NCBI GenBank assembly: GCA_013151255.1
Contig: JAADIQ010000028.1
Location: 1-41,729, forward strand
Direction of reading: 5' to 3'
DNA length: 41,729 bases
Origin: Alphaproteobacteria bacterium
Lineage (GTDB): Bacteria > Pseudomonadota > Alphaproteobacteria > Caulobacterales > Parvularculaceae
Shown here: piece after piece, positions 1 through 7,968 of the stretch
Layout: each line of letters starts with the position of its first letter
Numbering within the stretch: the stretch's first letter is position 1
Position numbers and translations under genes: made by a program
Notes under the pieces: model-generated
Told to the model about the DNA's origin: nothing
Database searches by the model: none
What the model saw: the letters and a program-made list of their open reading frames with translations, nothing else

Positions 1-5
1 CGGCA

Positions 6-20
6 TTAATGAAAAATTAA
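6..20. promoter_or_regulatory. Perfect CtrA-type box upstream of mraZ
   Basis: Two TTAA half-sites (6-9 and 17-20) are separated by exactly 7 bases, the full consensus of the alphaproteobacterial cell-cycle regulator CtrA. It lies about 205 bases before the mraZ start at the head of the dcw operon. It could equally serve a gene to the left of the window. Only two other perfect copies were found by eye in the window, both intergenic. Confidence 0.6.
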
Positions 21-25
21 TCACT

Positions 26-42
26 ACTTACCGAAAGTAAGT
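26..42. promoter_or_regulatory. Short palindrome, possible operator
   Basis: ACTTAC and GTAAGT form perfect 6-base arms around the 5-base centre CGAAA. The size and symmetry resemble a binding site for a dimeric repressor such as a TetR-family protein. It sits between the CtrA box and the first GANTC site and may belong to a gene outside the window. The function is inferred from symmetry only. Confidence 0.35.
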
Positions 43-49
43 CCCGACT

Positions 50-82
50 GATTCGTGACTGTTCCGTTTCTGTTCCGGAATC
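50..82. promoter_or_regulatory. Two GANTC methylation sites and a TGTTCCG direct repeat
   Basis: GATTC (50-54) and GAATC (78-82) match GANTC, the target of the cell-cycle methyltransferase CcrM in alphaproteobacteria. The 8-base unit CTGTTCCG occurs twice, at 59-66 and 70-77, an 11-base period. Together with the CtrA box this looks like a cell-cycle-regulated promoter region. The start of transcription cannot be placed from sequence. Confidence 0.45.
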
Positions 83-113
83 ATCGGTCAAAACCTGCGC
101 TTTGGGGCAAAAC

Positions 114-148
114 ACCCTTTGCACCCCATGAGATACCATGATAACCCA
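114..148 (-). promoter_or_regulatory. Candidate MraZ box: TGGGN-like units with 10-base period
   Basis: On the minus strand the units TGGGT (144-148), TGGTA (134-138), TGGGG (124-128) and AGGGT (114-118) recur at exactly 10-base intervals. Known MraZ operators in Escherichia coli are TGGGN direct repeats with 5-base spacers upstream of mraZ, which fits. Two of the four units have a mismatch, and the orientation here is opposite to the gene. Autorepression of the dcw promoter by MraZ is therefore likely but unproven. Confidence 0.5.
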
Positions 149-224
149 TAGGCAACCGTAATTTTTGCGGGGAAGGGGCGGCGTATCCCAAGGGCTGGGG
201 CGCCGCGGAGCGGAGGAATTTGGG

Positions 225-707
225 ATGCGGCGCGGGGCCGAGACCCTGTTTTTAGGGTCGTTCGTCAATAAGATTGATGTCAAAGGGCGCCTCGCCACGC
301 CGGCGCGGTTTCGCCGCGTCCTCGATCTTGAGCGCGGCGGCTCGATCTATTGCATTCCGTCTACGGATGAAAAATGCCTGGATTGCGGCGGCGCGTTTTA
401 TATTGAAACGCTGATGGCCTCGATTGCAGCGCTTGATCCTTTCTCGGCCAAGCGCCGCAGCCTGGAGCGCACAGTGACGGCGCGGGTGGTGGAGCTTGGC
501 CTCGACAAGGAAGGCCGCATCGTTCTGCCGCAACGGTTGCGCGAAAGCACATTGCTCGACGGCAAGGCGTTATTTGCAGGGCTTGGCGCCTCGTTCCAAA
601 TCTGGAACCCGGACGAGTTTCAAAAAATCGCTGCTGAACAAGAAAAAATAACCGCGGAAGCCAAACTGTCGTTGCGTAATCCAACGCCGGCGGGAGTGGT
701 CTCATGA
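225..707 (+). CDS. mraZ: Transcriptional regulator MraZ
   Basis: This is the first gene of the dcw cluster, a DNA-binding AbrB-like regulator that usually represses its own operon. The 160-residue product carries two MraZ repeats. Each has the diagnostic DxxxR motif followed by a conserved proline: D18-R22 in the first repeat and D94-R98 in the second. The start at 225 is chosen because GGAGG lies 8 bases upstream (212-216) and the first repeat then begins near the N-terminus as in the family. An upstream in-frame TTG at 165 would add 20 unconserved residues. The last four bases overlap rsmH (ATGA), so the two are translationally coupled. Confidence 0.95.
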   Translation: MRRGAETLFLGSFVNKIDVKGRLATPARFRRVLDLERGGSIYCIPSTDEKCLDCGGAFYIETLMASIAALDPFSAKRRSLERTVTARVVELGLDKEGRIVLPQRLRESTLLDGKALFAGLGASFQIWNPDEFQKIAAEQEKITAEAKLSLRNPTPAGVVS

Positions 708-1714
708 GCGCGGCCACACATATCCCGGTGATGGCGCGCGAGGTCGTCTCTGCACTGGCGCCACGGGAAAATGGCGTTTACGTCGATGCGACCTTCGGCG
801 CTGGCGGTTATGCGCGCGCGATTTTAATGGCGGCGAATTGCATCGTTTACGGATTTGACCGCGACCCGACGGCGATTGACCGCGCCAAGGCGATGGTTGC
901 CGAGTTTGGCGACCGCTTGCGGCTGATCAACCGCCCGTTTGCGGAGATGGAAGAGGCGCTTGCCGAGCGCGGCGTTGACGGCGTTGACGGCGTCGTCTTT
1001 GACCTTGGCGTTTCCTCGATGCAGCTTGATGAAGCGGAACGTGGGTTTTCTTTTCGCCGCGAGGGCCCGTTGTCGATGCGCATGGATGGCGGCAAGCCCG
1101 ATGCTGGCGATGTTATCGCCAAGGGCGATGCGCGCGAGCTGGCGGCGATATTCCGGACTTATGGCGAGGAAAAGCGCGCCGGCAGGATTGCCCGCGCCAT
1201 TGTCAACGCGCGCGAGATTGCGCCCATCACAACCACGACGGCGCTGGCCTCTATTGTCGAAAAAGCAGCGCCGAATTGGGGCAAGTCGAAAACCCATCCG
1301 GCGACGCGGGTGTTCCAGGCCTTGCGGATATTTGTCAATGACGAGCTTGGCCAGCTGGTTGCGGGCCTGCGCGCGGCGGAGCGGATGTTGCGCCCGGCGG
1401 GGCGGGTTTTGGTTGTCACATTCCACTCTCTGGAAGACCGGATTGTGAAGCGGTTCTTTGCAAACCGGTTTCCGTTGCGCGCGGCGGGCTCGCGCCATGC
1501 GCCGCCGGCGGTCAAAGCCGCGCCGACATTTGAACCAATTTTCGCCAAGGCGTTGGCGCCGGGCGATGAAGAAACGCTTGCCAATACGCGTGCGCGCTCT
1601 GCGCGGCTGCGCGGCGGCGTGCGTCTCGCCGCGCCGTTTGCGCCGCTCAGCGACGAGCGACTTGGGCTGCCGTCGCCGATTACGTTGAAAAATTTTAACG
1701 AAGGGAAACGATAG
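704..1714 (+). CDS. rsmH: 16S rRNA (cytosine(1402)-N(4))-methyltransferase RsmH
   Basis: RsmH (MraW) methylates N4 of C1402 in the ribosomal decoding centre, using S-adenosylmethionine. The 336-residue protein has the family's early start motif HIPVM, a SAM-binding loop VDATFGAGGY near residues 24-33, and the late motif FHSLEDRIVKRFF. Length and motif order are normal. Its ATG overlaps the mraZ stop, and its TAG stop is directly followed by the ftsL ATG, so all three genes are in one transcript. Confidence 0.97.
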   Translation: MSAATHIPVMAREVVSALAPRENGVYVDATFGAGGYARAILMAANCIVYGFDRDPTAIDRAKAMVAEFGDRLRLINRPFAEMEEALAERGVDGVDGVVFDLGVSSMQLDEAERGFSFRREGPLSMRMDGGKPDAGDVIAKGDARELAAIFRTYGEEKRAGRIARAIVNAREIAPITTTTALASIVEKAAPNWGKSKTHPATRVFQALRIFVNDELGQLVAGLRAAERMLRPAGRVLVVTFHSLEDRIVKRFFANRFPLRAAGSRHAPPAVKAAPTFEPIFAKALAPGDEETLANTRARSARLRGGVRLAAPFAPLSDERLGLPSPITLKNFNEGKR

Positions 1715-2086
1715 ATGTTCCGTATCACAACGATATTCTTGTGTGTCTTGCTGGCCGCCGCGGCGGTTGGGCGATACCGCGCTGAGCAATCGGTGCAGAA
1801 GACGCGCATGGAGCTGGAGCGCCTTGAGACAGCCAGGCTTGGCGAAGTACAGCAAATCCAGCTGTTGCGCGCGGAGGTGGCCTATCTCGAAAATCCCGAG
1901 CGGCTCGCCAAAATCGCCAGAGCCAAGACCGATTTGCGGCCTTCAGAGCCGGTGCAGATGGTATCGGTGCAACAATTTGTCGTCGCCATGACCGGGGCGG
2001 ACGCGTTGCCAATAAATACGGGCGGTGCGCCGAGCGAGGCCATCACCAACGCCATCGCCATGGCGCAATTGTCGGCCGCTGATTAG
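1715..2086 (+). CDS. ftsL: Cell division protein FtsL
   Basis: FtsL is a small bitopic divisome protein that, with FtsB and FtsQ, activates FtsW-FtsI. The 123-residue product has almost no cytoplasmic tail, one membrane segment at about residues 3-19, and a leucine-zipper-like coiled coil at about 22-65. It then has the conserved patch ENPERLAKIA, typical of alphaproteobacterial FtsL. Sequence conservation in this family is low, so the assignment rests on topology, that patch and position between rsmH and ftsI. The start abuts the rsmH stop with AAGGGAAA just upstream. Confidence 0.9.
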   Translation: MFRITTIFLCVLLAAAAVGRYRAEQSVQKTRMELERLETARLGEVQQIQLLRAEVAYLENPERLAKIARAKTDLRPSEPVQMVSVQQFVVAMTGADALPINTGGAPSEAITNAIAMAQLSAAD

Positions 2087-2131
2087 AGGCGCCGCTACAG
2101 GAAAGCACTTTAGGAAAGGGTTGTCGCCGCG

Positions 2132-3913
2132 ATGTTTCTGCGTAAAGCCAAAAAGGCAAAGCCGGCGGCCTATGTCATCACTGAGGCTGAAACCGCAGCC
2201 TCGCTCCGCCCGGAAATGGCCCCTGCAACGCGGCATGTGCGCGCCAGAAGCGGCCGCCAGCGACAGACCGAGCGCGCGAAAACCCGCATCTTGATGTGCG
2301 CGGTGGTGTTTGTGTTTGTGTTCGCCTCGCTCGGCGTGCGGCTGGCCTTCATCTCTTTCGGACAGATCAATGTGGAAGCGCCGCGCGCGACCGCGCCCTC
2401 TATCGAGGCGCCGCGCGCTGAAATCACCGATCGCAACGGTGCGCTGCTCGCGACTGATTTGCCGATGATATCCCTTGAAGTCGCCGGCCGTGAAATCTGG
2501 GATGCGCGCGAGACGGCGCAAAAGCTGTTGAGCGTGCTGCCGGAAATTGATGCGGTTGAGCTGGAACAAAAACTGCGCCGCGGGCGTTATGTTGATCTGC
2601 GCGGGAACTTGACGCCGGCCGAGCGCCAGGCGGTGTTTGATCTTGGCCTGCCGGGCATTCATTTCGCCACCCGGATTAAGCGTTTTTATCCGCAAGCTGA
2701 CCTTGCCGCACATGTTGTCGGCCATGAAGAGCCGGGCAAGGGCGGGGTGATGGGGCTTGAGAAAGTCGCCAATGACTGGCGCGGCGCAAAGACCATGCGC
2801 GCCTCCATCGATATTCGCGTGCAGCAAATTGTTGAGGATGAGCTTGCGGCAGCGATAACAAAATTCAGCGCTAAGGCCGGATGGGCCGGCGTTATGGATG
2901 TGGCGACCGGCGAGGTCATTGCGCTGGCCAGCCTGCCGGATTTCGATCCCAATGCGCCGGGCGCCGCAGCGGCGGATTCTCGTCGCAATCGCGCCACGCT
3001 TGACCAATATGAACTGGGCTCGGCGTTTAAGGCGTTTACCGCAGCCGCGGCGCTGGAAGAAGGCCTGGCGGGAGAGGCCACAAATTATGATGCGCGCGGG
3101 AGCTTTCTCGTGGCTGATCATGAGGTTACCGATTTTCATGGCGAGAACAGAATTTTGACCCTGTCGGAAGTGGTGCAGTATTCGTCCAACATCGGCATTG
3201 CCCGCGTCGCCGGCGATCTCGGCTCCAAGCGGCAGCGGGAATATTTGGGCAAGCTCGGCCTGCTGACGCGATTGACCATGGAACTGCCGGAGCGGCGCGC
3301 GCCAGGACTGCCGGAGCGTTGGGGCCCGGTGGAGACCGCGACCATCGCCTATGGCCACGGCATTTCGGTGACGCCGCTGCATTTGCTGACGGCGTTTTGC
3401 GCGGTGGTGAATGGCGGCGCATTTCATGACCCGACATTTTTTGCCGAACCAAAACGCGTTTCCGCGCGCGCCGTGTTTTCAAACCAGACCAGCGCCGTCA
3501 TGCGCCGCATTCTCCGCCGCGTCATCACCGACGGGACGGCAAGCCAGGCAGAAGCGCCCGGATATTTCCCCATTGGCAAAACCGCAACGGCGGATAAACC
3601 GCTCAATGGCGGTTATGATCGCAATACAAGGATTGCCAGTTTTGTCGGCGCGGTTCCGGGTTATGCGCCGCGCTATGCCATTCTGGTGTCGCTTGATGAG
3701 CCGCAACCGCTGAAAGAAACCTGGGGCTACGCCACTGCGGGCTGGACCGCCGCGCCGGTGTTCTCGCGCATTGTCGCGCGCGCGGCGCCGTTTTTGGGAT
3801 TGGCGCCGGTGAATGAGGCGACAGCGCTTGCTGCTTTTGTCTCCGGCGGCGAGGCCCCAGACGCACCGCGCAAAGCCGCAGCATCGGCGCCGATTGTGGA
3901 GCGTGCGCCGTGA
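2132..3913 (+). CDS. ftsI: Septal peptidoglycan transpeptidase FtsI (PBP3)
   Basis: FtsI cross-links septal peptidoglycan in the periplasm with FtsW. The 593-residue class B penicillin-binding protein has a basic cytoplasmic region, one membrane segment at about residues 53-78, a PBP dimerisation domain starting near 90, and a transpeptidase domain. The active-site serine is in SAFK (S297, K300) and the second motif is SSN (351-353). The third motif, normally KTG, reads KTA here (483-485); the codons are AAA ACC GCA. The rest of the motif context (GKTATADKP) is normal. The final four bases overlap the murE GTG start. Confidence 0.95.
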   Translation: MFLRKAKKAKPAAYVITEAETAASLRPEMAPATRHVRARSGRQRQTERAKTRILMCAVVFVFVFASLGVRLAFISFGQINVEAPRATAPSIEAPRAEITDRNGALLATDLPMISLEVAGREIWDARETAQKLLSVLPEIDAVELEQKLRRGRYVDLRGNLTPAERQAVFDLGLPGIHFATRIKRFYPQADLAAHVVGHEEPGKGGVMGLEKVANDWRGAKTMRASIDIRVQQIVEDELAAAITKFSAKAGWAGVMDVATGEVIALASLPDFDPNAPGAAAADSRRNRATLDQYELGSAFKAFTAAAALEEGLAGEATNYDARGSFLVADHEVTDFHGENRILTLSEVVQYSSNIGIARVAGDLGSKRQREYLGKLGLLTRLTMELPERRAPGLPERWGPVETATIAYGHGISVTPLHLLTAFCAVVNGGAFHDPTFFAEPKRVSARAVFSNQTSAVMRRILRRVITDGTASQAEAPGYFPIGKTATADKPLNGGYDRNTRIASFVGAVPGYAPRYAILVSLDEPQPLKETWGYATAGWTAAPVFSRIVARAAPFLGLAPVNEATALAAFVSGGEAPDAPRKAAASAPIVERAP

Positions 3914-5352
3914 GATTATCGCAGCTTGCCGGCGAGGCGCTCACAACAGATCCGGACATAAGGGGCCTCACCGCCGACAGCCGGGCGGTGGAGCGCGGAT
4001 TTTTGTTTGCGGCGCTGCCGGGCGTCCTCGCTGACGGCGCCAAATTTATTCCGCAGGCGGAAGAAAGAGGCGCAGCGGCGATTTTGGCGCGTCCGGGCGC
4101 ACGCTCAACCCTGCCGCTCGTCATTGACCGTGAGCCGCGCCAGCGGTTGGCGCATATGGCAGCGCAGTTTTTTCCGCGCCAGCCGGAAACCATCGCCGGC
4201 ATCACCGGCACCAATGGCAAGACATCCACCGCGCTGTTTGCCGCTCAGCTGTGGGAACGGCTGGGGCGTAAAAGCGCTAGTCTGGGAACGCTCGGCGTGC
4301 GCGGGAAGACTTTTAACGCAAAGCTCGCCCACACAACGCCGGAGCCGGTGACGCTGCATAAGATGCTGGACGAGATGACCGCCGCCGGCGTCACCCATCT
4401 GGCGATGGAAGTTTCCAGCCACGGCCTGGCGCAACACCGCGCCGACGGTGTAAAGTTCAAAATTGCCGCCTTCACCAACCTCACCCAGGACCATCTCGAC
4501 TATCATCAAGGGTTTGACGATTACCTAGACGCCAAGTTGCGACTGTTTTCAGAACTGCTGGATGAGGACGGCGTCGCGGTAGTCAACAAGAGCAGCGAAT
4601 ATGCCGGACAGTTTTGCGATGCAGCGACAAAGCGCGGCGTGAAAGTCATCGGCGTTGGCGCGGATGCGCGCGACATCAAGCTGACAAAAGTGGCGCCGCA
4701 TGCCGCCGGTCTTGATATCAGCGTCGACGCGTTTGGGACCGCGTATAGTTTAAACCTGCCGCTGGTCGGCGCTTTTCAGGCTGAGAACGCGTTGCTGGCT
4801 GCGGGGATAGTTATTGCCTCCGGCGCGCCAGTTGCGGATGTGTTTGCCGGTTTGGAAAATCTAAAATCCGTGCCGGGGCGCATGCAGCTGGCTGTGCGCG
4901 TCAACGAAGCGGCGGTCTATGTCGATTACGCCCACACGCCGGATGCGGTGGCGACGGCGCTAAAAGGATTGCGTCCGCATACGGAGGGTCGGTTGATTGC
5001 CATCATCGGCGCCGGCGGCGACCGCGATAAGGCTAAACGCCCGATGATGGGACGCGCGGCAATGGAGAACGCGGATATCGTCATCGTAACAGACGACAAC
5101 CCGCGCAATGAAGACCCGGCGGCGATCCGGCGGGAAGTCATCGCCGGATGTCCGCAGGCTACGGAGATTGGCGACAGGCGAGAGGCGATCGCGGCGGGGA
5201 CCGCGATGTTAAAGGCAGGCGACGTGTTGTTGATTGCGGGGAAGGGACACGAGACCGGTCAGGTGGCGGGGGGTGAAACTTTTGTGTTCAACGATGTTGA
5301 GGTGGCTCGCGAGGCCGCCGAAGCGTTGAGCCGATCTAAGGAACTCGGGTGA
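3910..5352 (+). CDS. murE: UDP-MurNAc-L-Ala-D-Glu:meso-diaminopimelate ligase MurE
   Basis: MurE adds the third stem-peptide residue in the cytoplasm, using ATP. The 480-residue protein has the Mur-ligase phosphate loop GITGTNGKT (97-105) and the DNPR motif (D396-R399), which is the known marker for meso-diaminopimelate rather than lysine. That predicts a normal Gram-negative, DAP-type wall. The start is a GTG overlapping the ftsI stop. The stop overlaps murF by one base. Confidence 0.97.
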   Translation: MRLSQLAGEALTTDPDIRGLTADSRAVERGFLFAALPGVLADGAKFIPQAEERGAAAILARPGARSTLPLVIDREPRQRLAHMAAQFFPRQPETIAGITGTNGKTSTALFAAQLWERLGRKSASLGTLGVRGKTFNAKLAHTTPEPVTLHKMLDEMTAAGVTHLAMEVSSHGLAQHRADGVKFKIAAFTNLTQDHLDYHQGFDDYLDAKLRLFSELLDEDGVAVVNKSSEYAGQFCDAATKRGVKVIGVGADARDIKLTKVAPHAAGLDISVDAFGTAYSLNLPLVGAFQAENALLAAGIVIASGAPVADVFAGLENLKSVPGRMQLAVRVNEAAVYVDYAHTPDAVATALKGLRPHTEGRLIAIIGAGGDRDKAKRPMMGRAAMENADIVIVTDDNPRNEDPAAIRREVIAGCPQATEIGDRREAIAAGTAMLKAGDVLLIAGKGHETGQVAGGETFVFNDVEVAREAAEALSRSKELG

Positions 5353-6827
5353 TGACAGATATGCAAGTGGGTGAAAATCTATGGACCGCCTATGAGGCGG
5401 CGGCCGCAACCGGCGGCGCGCTATGCGCCAGGGGCGGCGATCCGAAAGAATGGACGGCGGAGGAATGGTCCGCAAGCGGTGTTTCGATTGATAGCCGCAG
5501 TCTAAAGCCGGGCGAGATTTTCGTCGCTTTGCGTGATACGCGGGACGGCCACGAATTTTTAGCCCGCGCTTTTGAAGCCGGCGCCGCAGCCGCGCTGGTG
5601 GCGCGCGCGCCGGCGGATGCGCCCGAAGGCGCGCCGCTTCTGGTGGTCGGCGACACGCTGCAGGGTTTGCGCGATCTGGCGCTTGCCGCGCGCATGCGTA
5701 ATTTCGGCAAGCGCATCGCCATCACCGGCAGCGCAGGAAAAACCAGCACCAAGGAAATTCTCCGCGCCATCCTTGCCGGTTGCGGCGAGGTTCATGCAGC
5801 GGATAAAAGCTTCAACAATCACTGGGGCGTTCCGCTAACCCTGTCGCGCCTGCCAATGCGCGCGGCGTTCGGCGTGTTTGAAATCGGCATGTCGCATCTG
5901 GGTGAAATTATGCCGCTGGCAACATTGGTGCGCCCGCATGTGGCGATTGTCACCACTGTCGCGGCTGCGCATCTTGAGTTTTTCAAATCGATTGCAGAAA
6001 TCGCCGAAGCGAAGGCGGAAATCTTTACCGGACTGGCGCCAGGCGGCATTGCGATTTTGCCAATCGATAATCCGCATTATGAATTTTTAAAAGCCCGCGC
6101 CGAGGCCGCCGGCGCTGCTGGTTTTATTACGTTCGGCGAGACGGCGGGCGCTGATTTTCAATTGCTGGACTATCAGGCCGATGGCGGTGGCGCGCGCCTT
6201 AAGGTTAGCATTAAAGGCGGAACGCAAGAGTTCCCTGTCGGCATTGCCGGGCGCCATCAGGCATTGAATATGCTGGCGGCGCTGGCCGCGGCCGACGCGG
6301 TTGGCGCGGCGCTTGAGCCGGCGATTGCCGCGCTAGCAACGCTCTCTCCGGCGGAGGGGCGCGGCGCCAGAGCGGTGATTTCCGTTGATGGCGGCGAGGC
6401 GTTGTTGATTGATGAAAGCTATAACGCCAATCCGGCGTCGATGGCGGCGGCGATCGGTTTGCTTGGCGCGGCGCAGGTGGGGGCCGGCGGGCGGCGCATT
6501 GCCGTCCTTGGAGAGATGCTCGAACTCGGGGAAGATTCGCGCGCGCTCCATGCCGGGCTCCTCGATGCGCTGCTTGCGGCAAAGGTAGACCAGGTCTACG
6601 CAGCGGGGGAAATGATGCGCTATCTATGGGGCCAGCTGCCGCCGGAAATGCGCGGGATTTATGCAGGCTCTGCCGTCGGTCTGGTCGGCGCGGTGGAAGA
6701 TGCGGTTCGCCCCGGCGATGTAGTGATGGTCAAAGGCTCCAACGCCTCAAAGGTGAGCGCGGTGGCGCGCGCTCTTGGGGGGCGAGCCGAACAAAACAGT
6801 CCTATAAAACAAGAAAGCGCTCCTTAA
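5352..6827 (+). CDS. murF: UDP-MurNAc-tripeptide:D-alanyl-D-alanine ligase MurF
   Basis: MurF attaches the D-Ala-D-Ala dipeptide made by Ddl, completing the cytoplasmic UDP-MurNAc-pentapeptide. The product is about 491 residues with the ATP loop ITGSAGKT (124-131) and the family's [10 protein letters not shown] motif in the C-terminal half. I chose the ATG at 5352, which overlaps the murE stop as TGATG and has AAGGA 9 bases upstream. A GTG one codon earlier (5349) and an ATG at 5361 are also in frame. Confidence 0.96.
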   Translation: MTDMQVGENLWTAYEAAAATGGALCARGGDPKEWTAEEWSASGVSIDSRSLKPGEIFVALRDTRDGHEFLARAFEAGAAAALVARAPADAPEGAPLLVVGDTLQGLRDLALAARMRNFGKRIAITGSAGKTSTKEILRAILAGCGEVHAADKSFNNHWGVPLTLSRLPMRAAFGVFEIGMSHLGEIMPLATLVRPHVAIVTTVAAAHLEFFKSIAEIAEAKAEIFTGLAPGGIAILPIDNPHYEFLKARAEAAGAAGFITFGETAGADFQLLDYQADGGGARLKVSIKGGTQEFPVGIAGRHQALNMLAALAAADAVGAALEPAIAALATLSPAEGRGARAVISVDGGEALLIDESYNANPASMAAAIGLLGAAQVGAGGRRIAVLGEMLELGEDSRALHAGLLDALLAAKVDQVYAAGEMMRYLWGQLPPEMRGIYAGSAVGLVGAVEDAVRPGDVVMVKGSNASKVSAVARALGGRAEQNSPIKQESAP

Positions 6828-7960
6828 TGCTCTATCATCTGTTGACGCCCTATGCGGATCAATTTCAGCTGTTCAATGTCTTCCGCTATTTAACCTTCCG
6901 CACCGGCGGCGCGATCATGACGGCGCTGATCATCTCGTTTGTATTCGGCCCTGCGCTGATCCGCTGGATGCGGCGCAAACAGGGTCGCGGCCAGCCGATC
7001 CGCGCAGACGGCCCGCAAAGCCATATCATCGAAAAAGCCGGCACCCCGACCATGGGCGGGGTTTTAATCCTCTTGTCATTGACGGTGGCGACGTTTCTGT
7101 GGGCGCGCCTCGACAATGTTTATGTGTGGATCGTGATGGGTGTGACGCTCGCCTTTGGCGTGCTCGGCTTTATTGATGATTATCTGAAAGTCACCAAGCA
7201 AAGCGCCGACGGCCTGGTCGGCAGTTTGAAGCTGGTGGTGCAATTTGCCGTTGCTTTGCTGGCCGGGTATCTTTGCATGACCGCGCTGGCGGGCGCGCCT
7301 GATGCGCCGGCAGGGATTGCCACCTCGGTCGGTGTTCCGTTTTTTCCGGTGCGTTTGTTTGAACATTGGTTCAACGCTCCCGGCGTGCCGCTCGGCATAT
7401 TTATCGTGCCTTTCGCGGCCTTCGTGATTGTCGGCGCCTCCAACACCGTCAACCTTACCGACGGCCTTGATGGTCTGGCTATAGTGCCGGTGATGATTGC
7501 GGCGGCGACTTATGCGGCGATTGCCTATCTGGTCGGCAACGCGATTTATGCAGGCTATCTCGGCGTTCCGTTTGTGCCGGGCGCGGGCGAGCTTGCGGTG
7601 GTGTGCGGCGCGATTGTCGGCGCCGGGCTTGGGTTTTTGTGGTTTAACGCGCCGCCGGCGGCAATCTTCATGGGCGATACCGGTTCGCTGGCGCTGGGCG
7701 GCGCGATTGGCTCGATTGCGGTTGCGACAAAACATGAAATCGTTCTGGCGATTGTCGGCGGCCTATTCGTGTTGGAAGGCCTGTCGGTGATGATCCAGAT
7801 TGCATCGTTTAAACTGACCGGCAAACGGGTGTTTCGCATGGCGCCCATTCACCATCATTTTGAGCAGCTGGGCTGGAAGGAATCGACCATTGTCATCCGC
7901 TTCTGGATTGTCGCGGTGATTTTGGCGCTGATCGGTCTCGCCACGTTGAAATTGCGATAG
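6827..7960 (+). CDS. mraY: Phospho-N-acetylmuramoyl-pentapeptide transferase MraY
   Basis: MraY transfers phospho-MurNAc-pentapeptide to undecaprenyl phosphate to give lipid I in the inner membrane. The 377-residue polytopic protein shows the family motifs in order: [29 protein letters not shown] and the histidine run in HHHFEQLGW near the end. About ten hydrophobic segments are visible. The start is the ATG overlapping the murF TAA; translation could run further upstream in this frame, but that would only overlap murF and add unconserved residues. Confidence 0.97.
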   Translation: MLYHLLTPYADQFQLFNVFRYLTFRTGGAIMTALIISFVFGPALIRWMRRKQGRGQPIRADGPQSHIIEKAGTPTMGGVLILLSLTVATFLWARLDNVYVWIVMGVTLAFGVLGFIDDYLKVTKQSADGLVGSLKLVVQFAVALLAGYLCMTALAGAPDAPAGIATSVGVPFFPVRLFEHWFNAPGVPLGIFIVPFAAFVIVGASNTVNLTDGLDGLAIVPVMIAAATYAAIAYLVGNAIYAGYLGVPFVPGAGELAVVCGAIVGAGLGFLWFNAPPAAIFMGDTGSLALGGAIGSIAVATKHEIVLAIVGGLFVLEGLSVMIQIASFKLTGKRVFRMAPIHHHFEQLGWKESTIVIRFWIVAVILALIGLATLKLR

Positions 7961-7968
7961 GCCGCCAG

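Noticed and set aside
165..224. TTG at 165 as the mraZ start
   Set aside because: It adds 20 residues absent from the family, while the ATG at 225 has a strong GGAGG at ideal spacing.
1943..3427. A 494-codon minus-strand open frame across ftsI
   Set aside because: It is antisense to a motif-complete FtsI and encodes a His/Arg-rich sequence with no recognisable domain.
6203..6218. TTAA pair inside murF as another CtrA box
   Set aside because: The spacing is 8 rather than 7 bases and it is deep inside a coding region.
6626..6826. Upstream extension of mraY
   Set aside because: It lies wholly inside murF in another frame; the MraY N-terminus begins at 6827.
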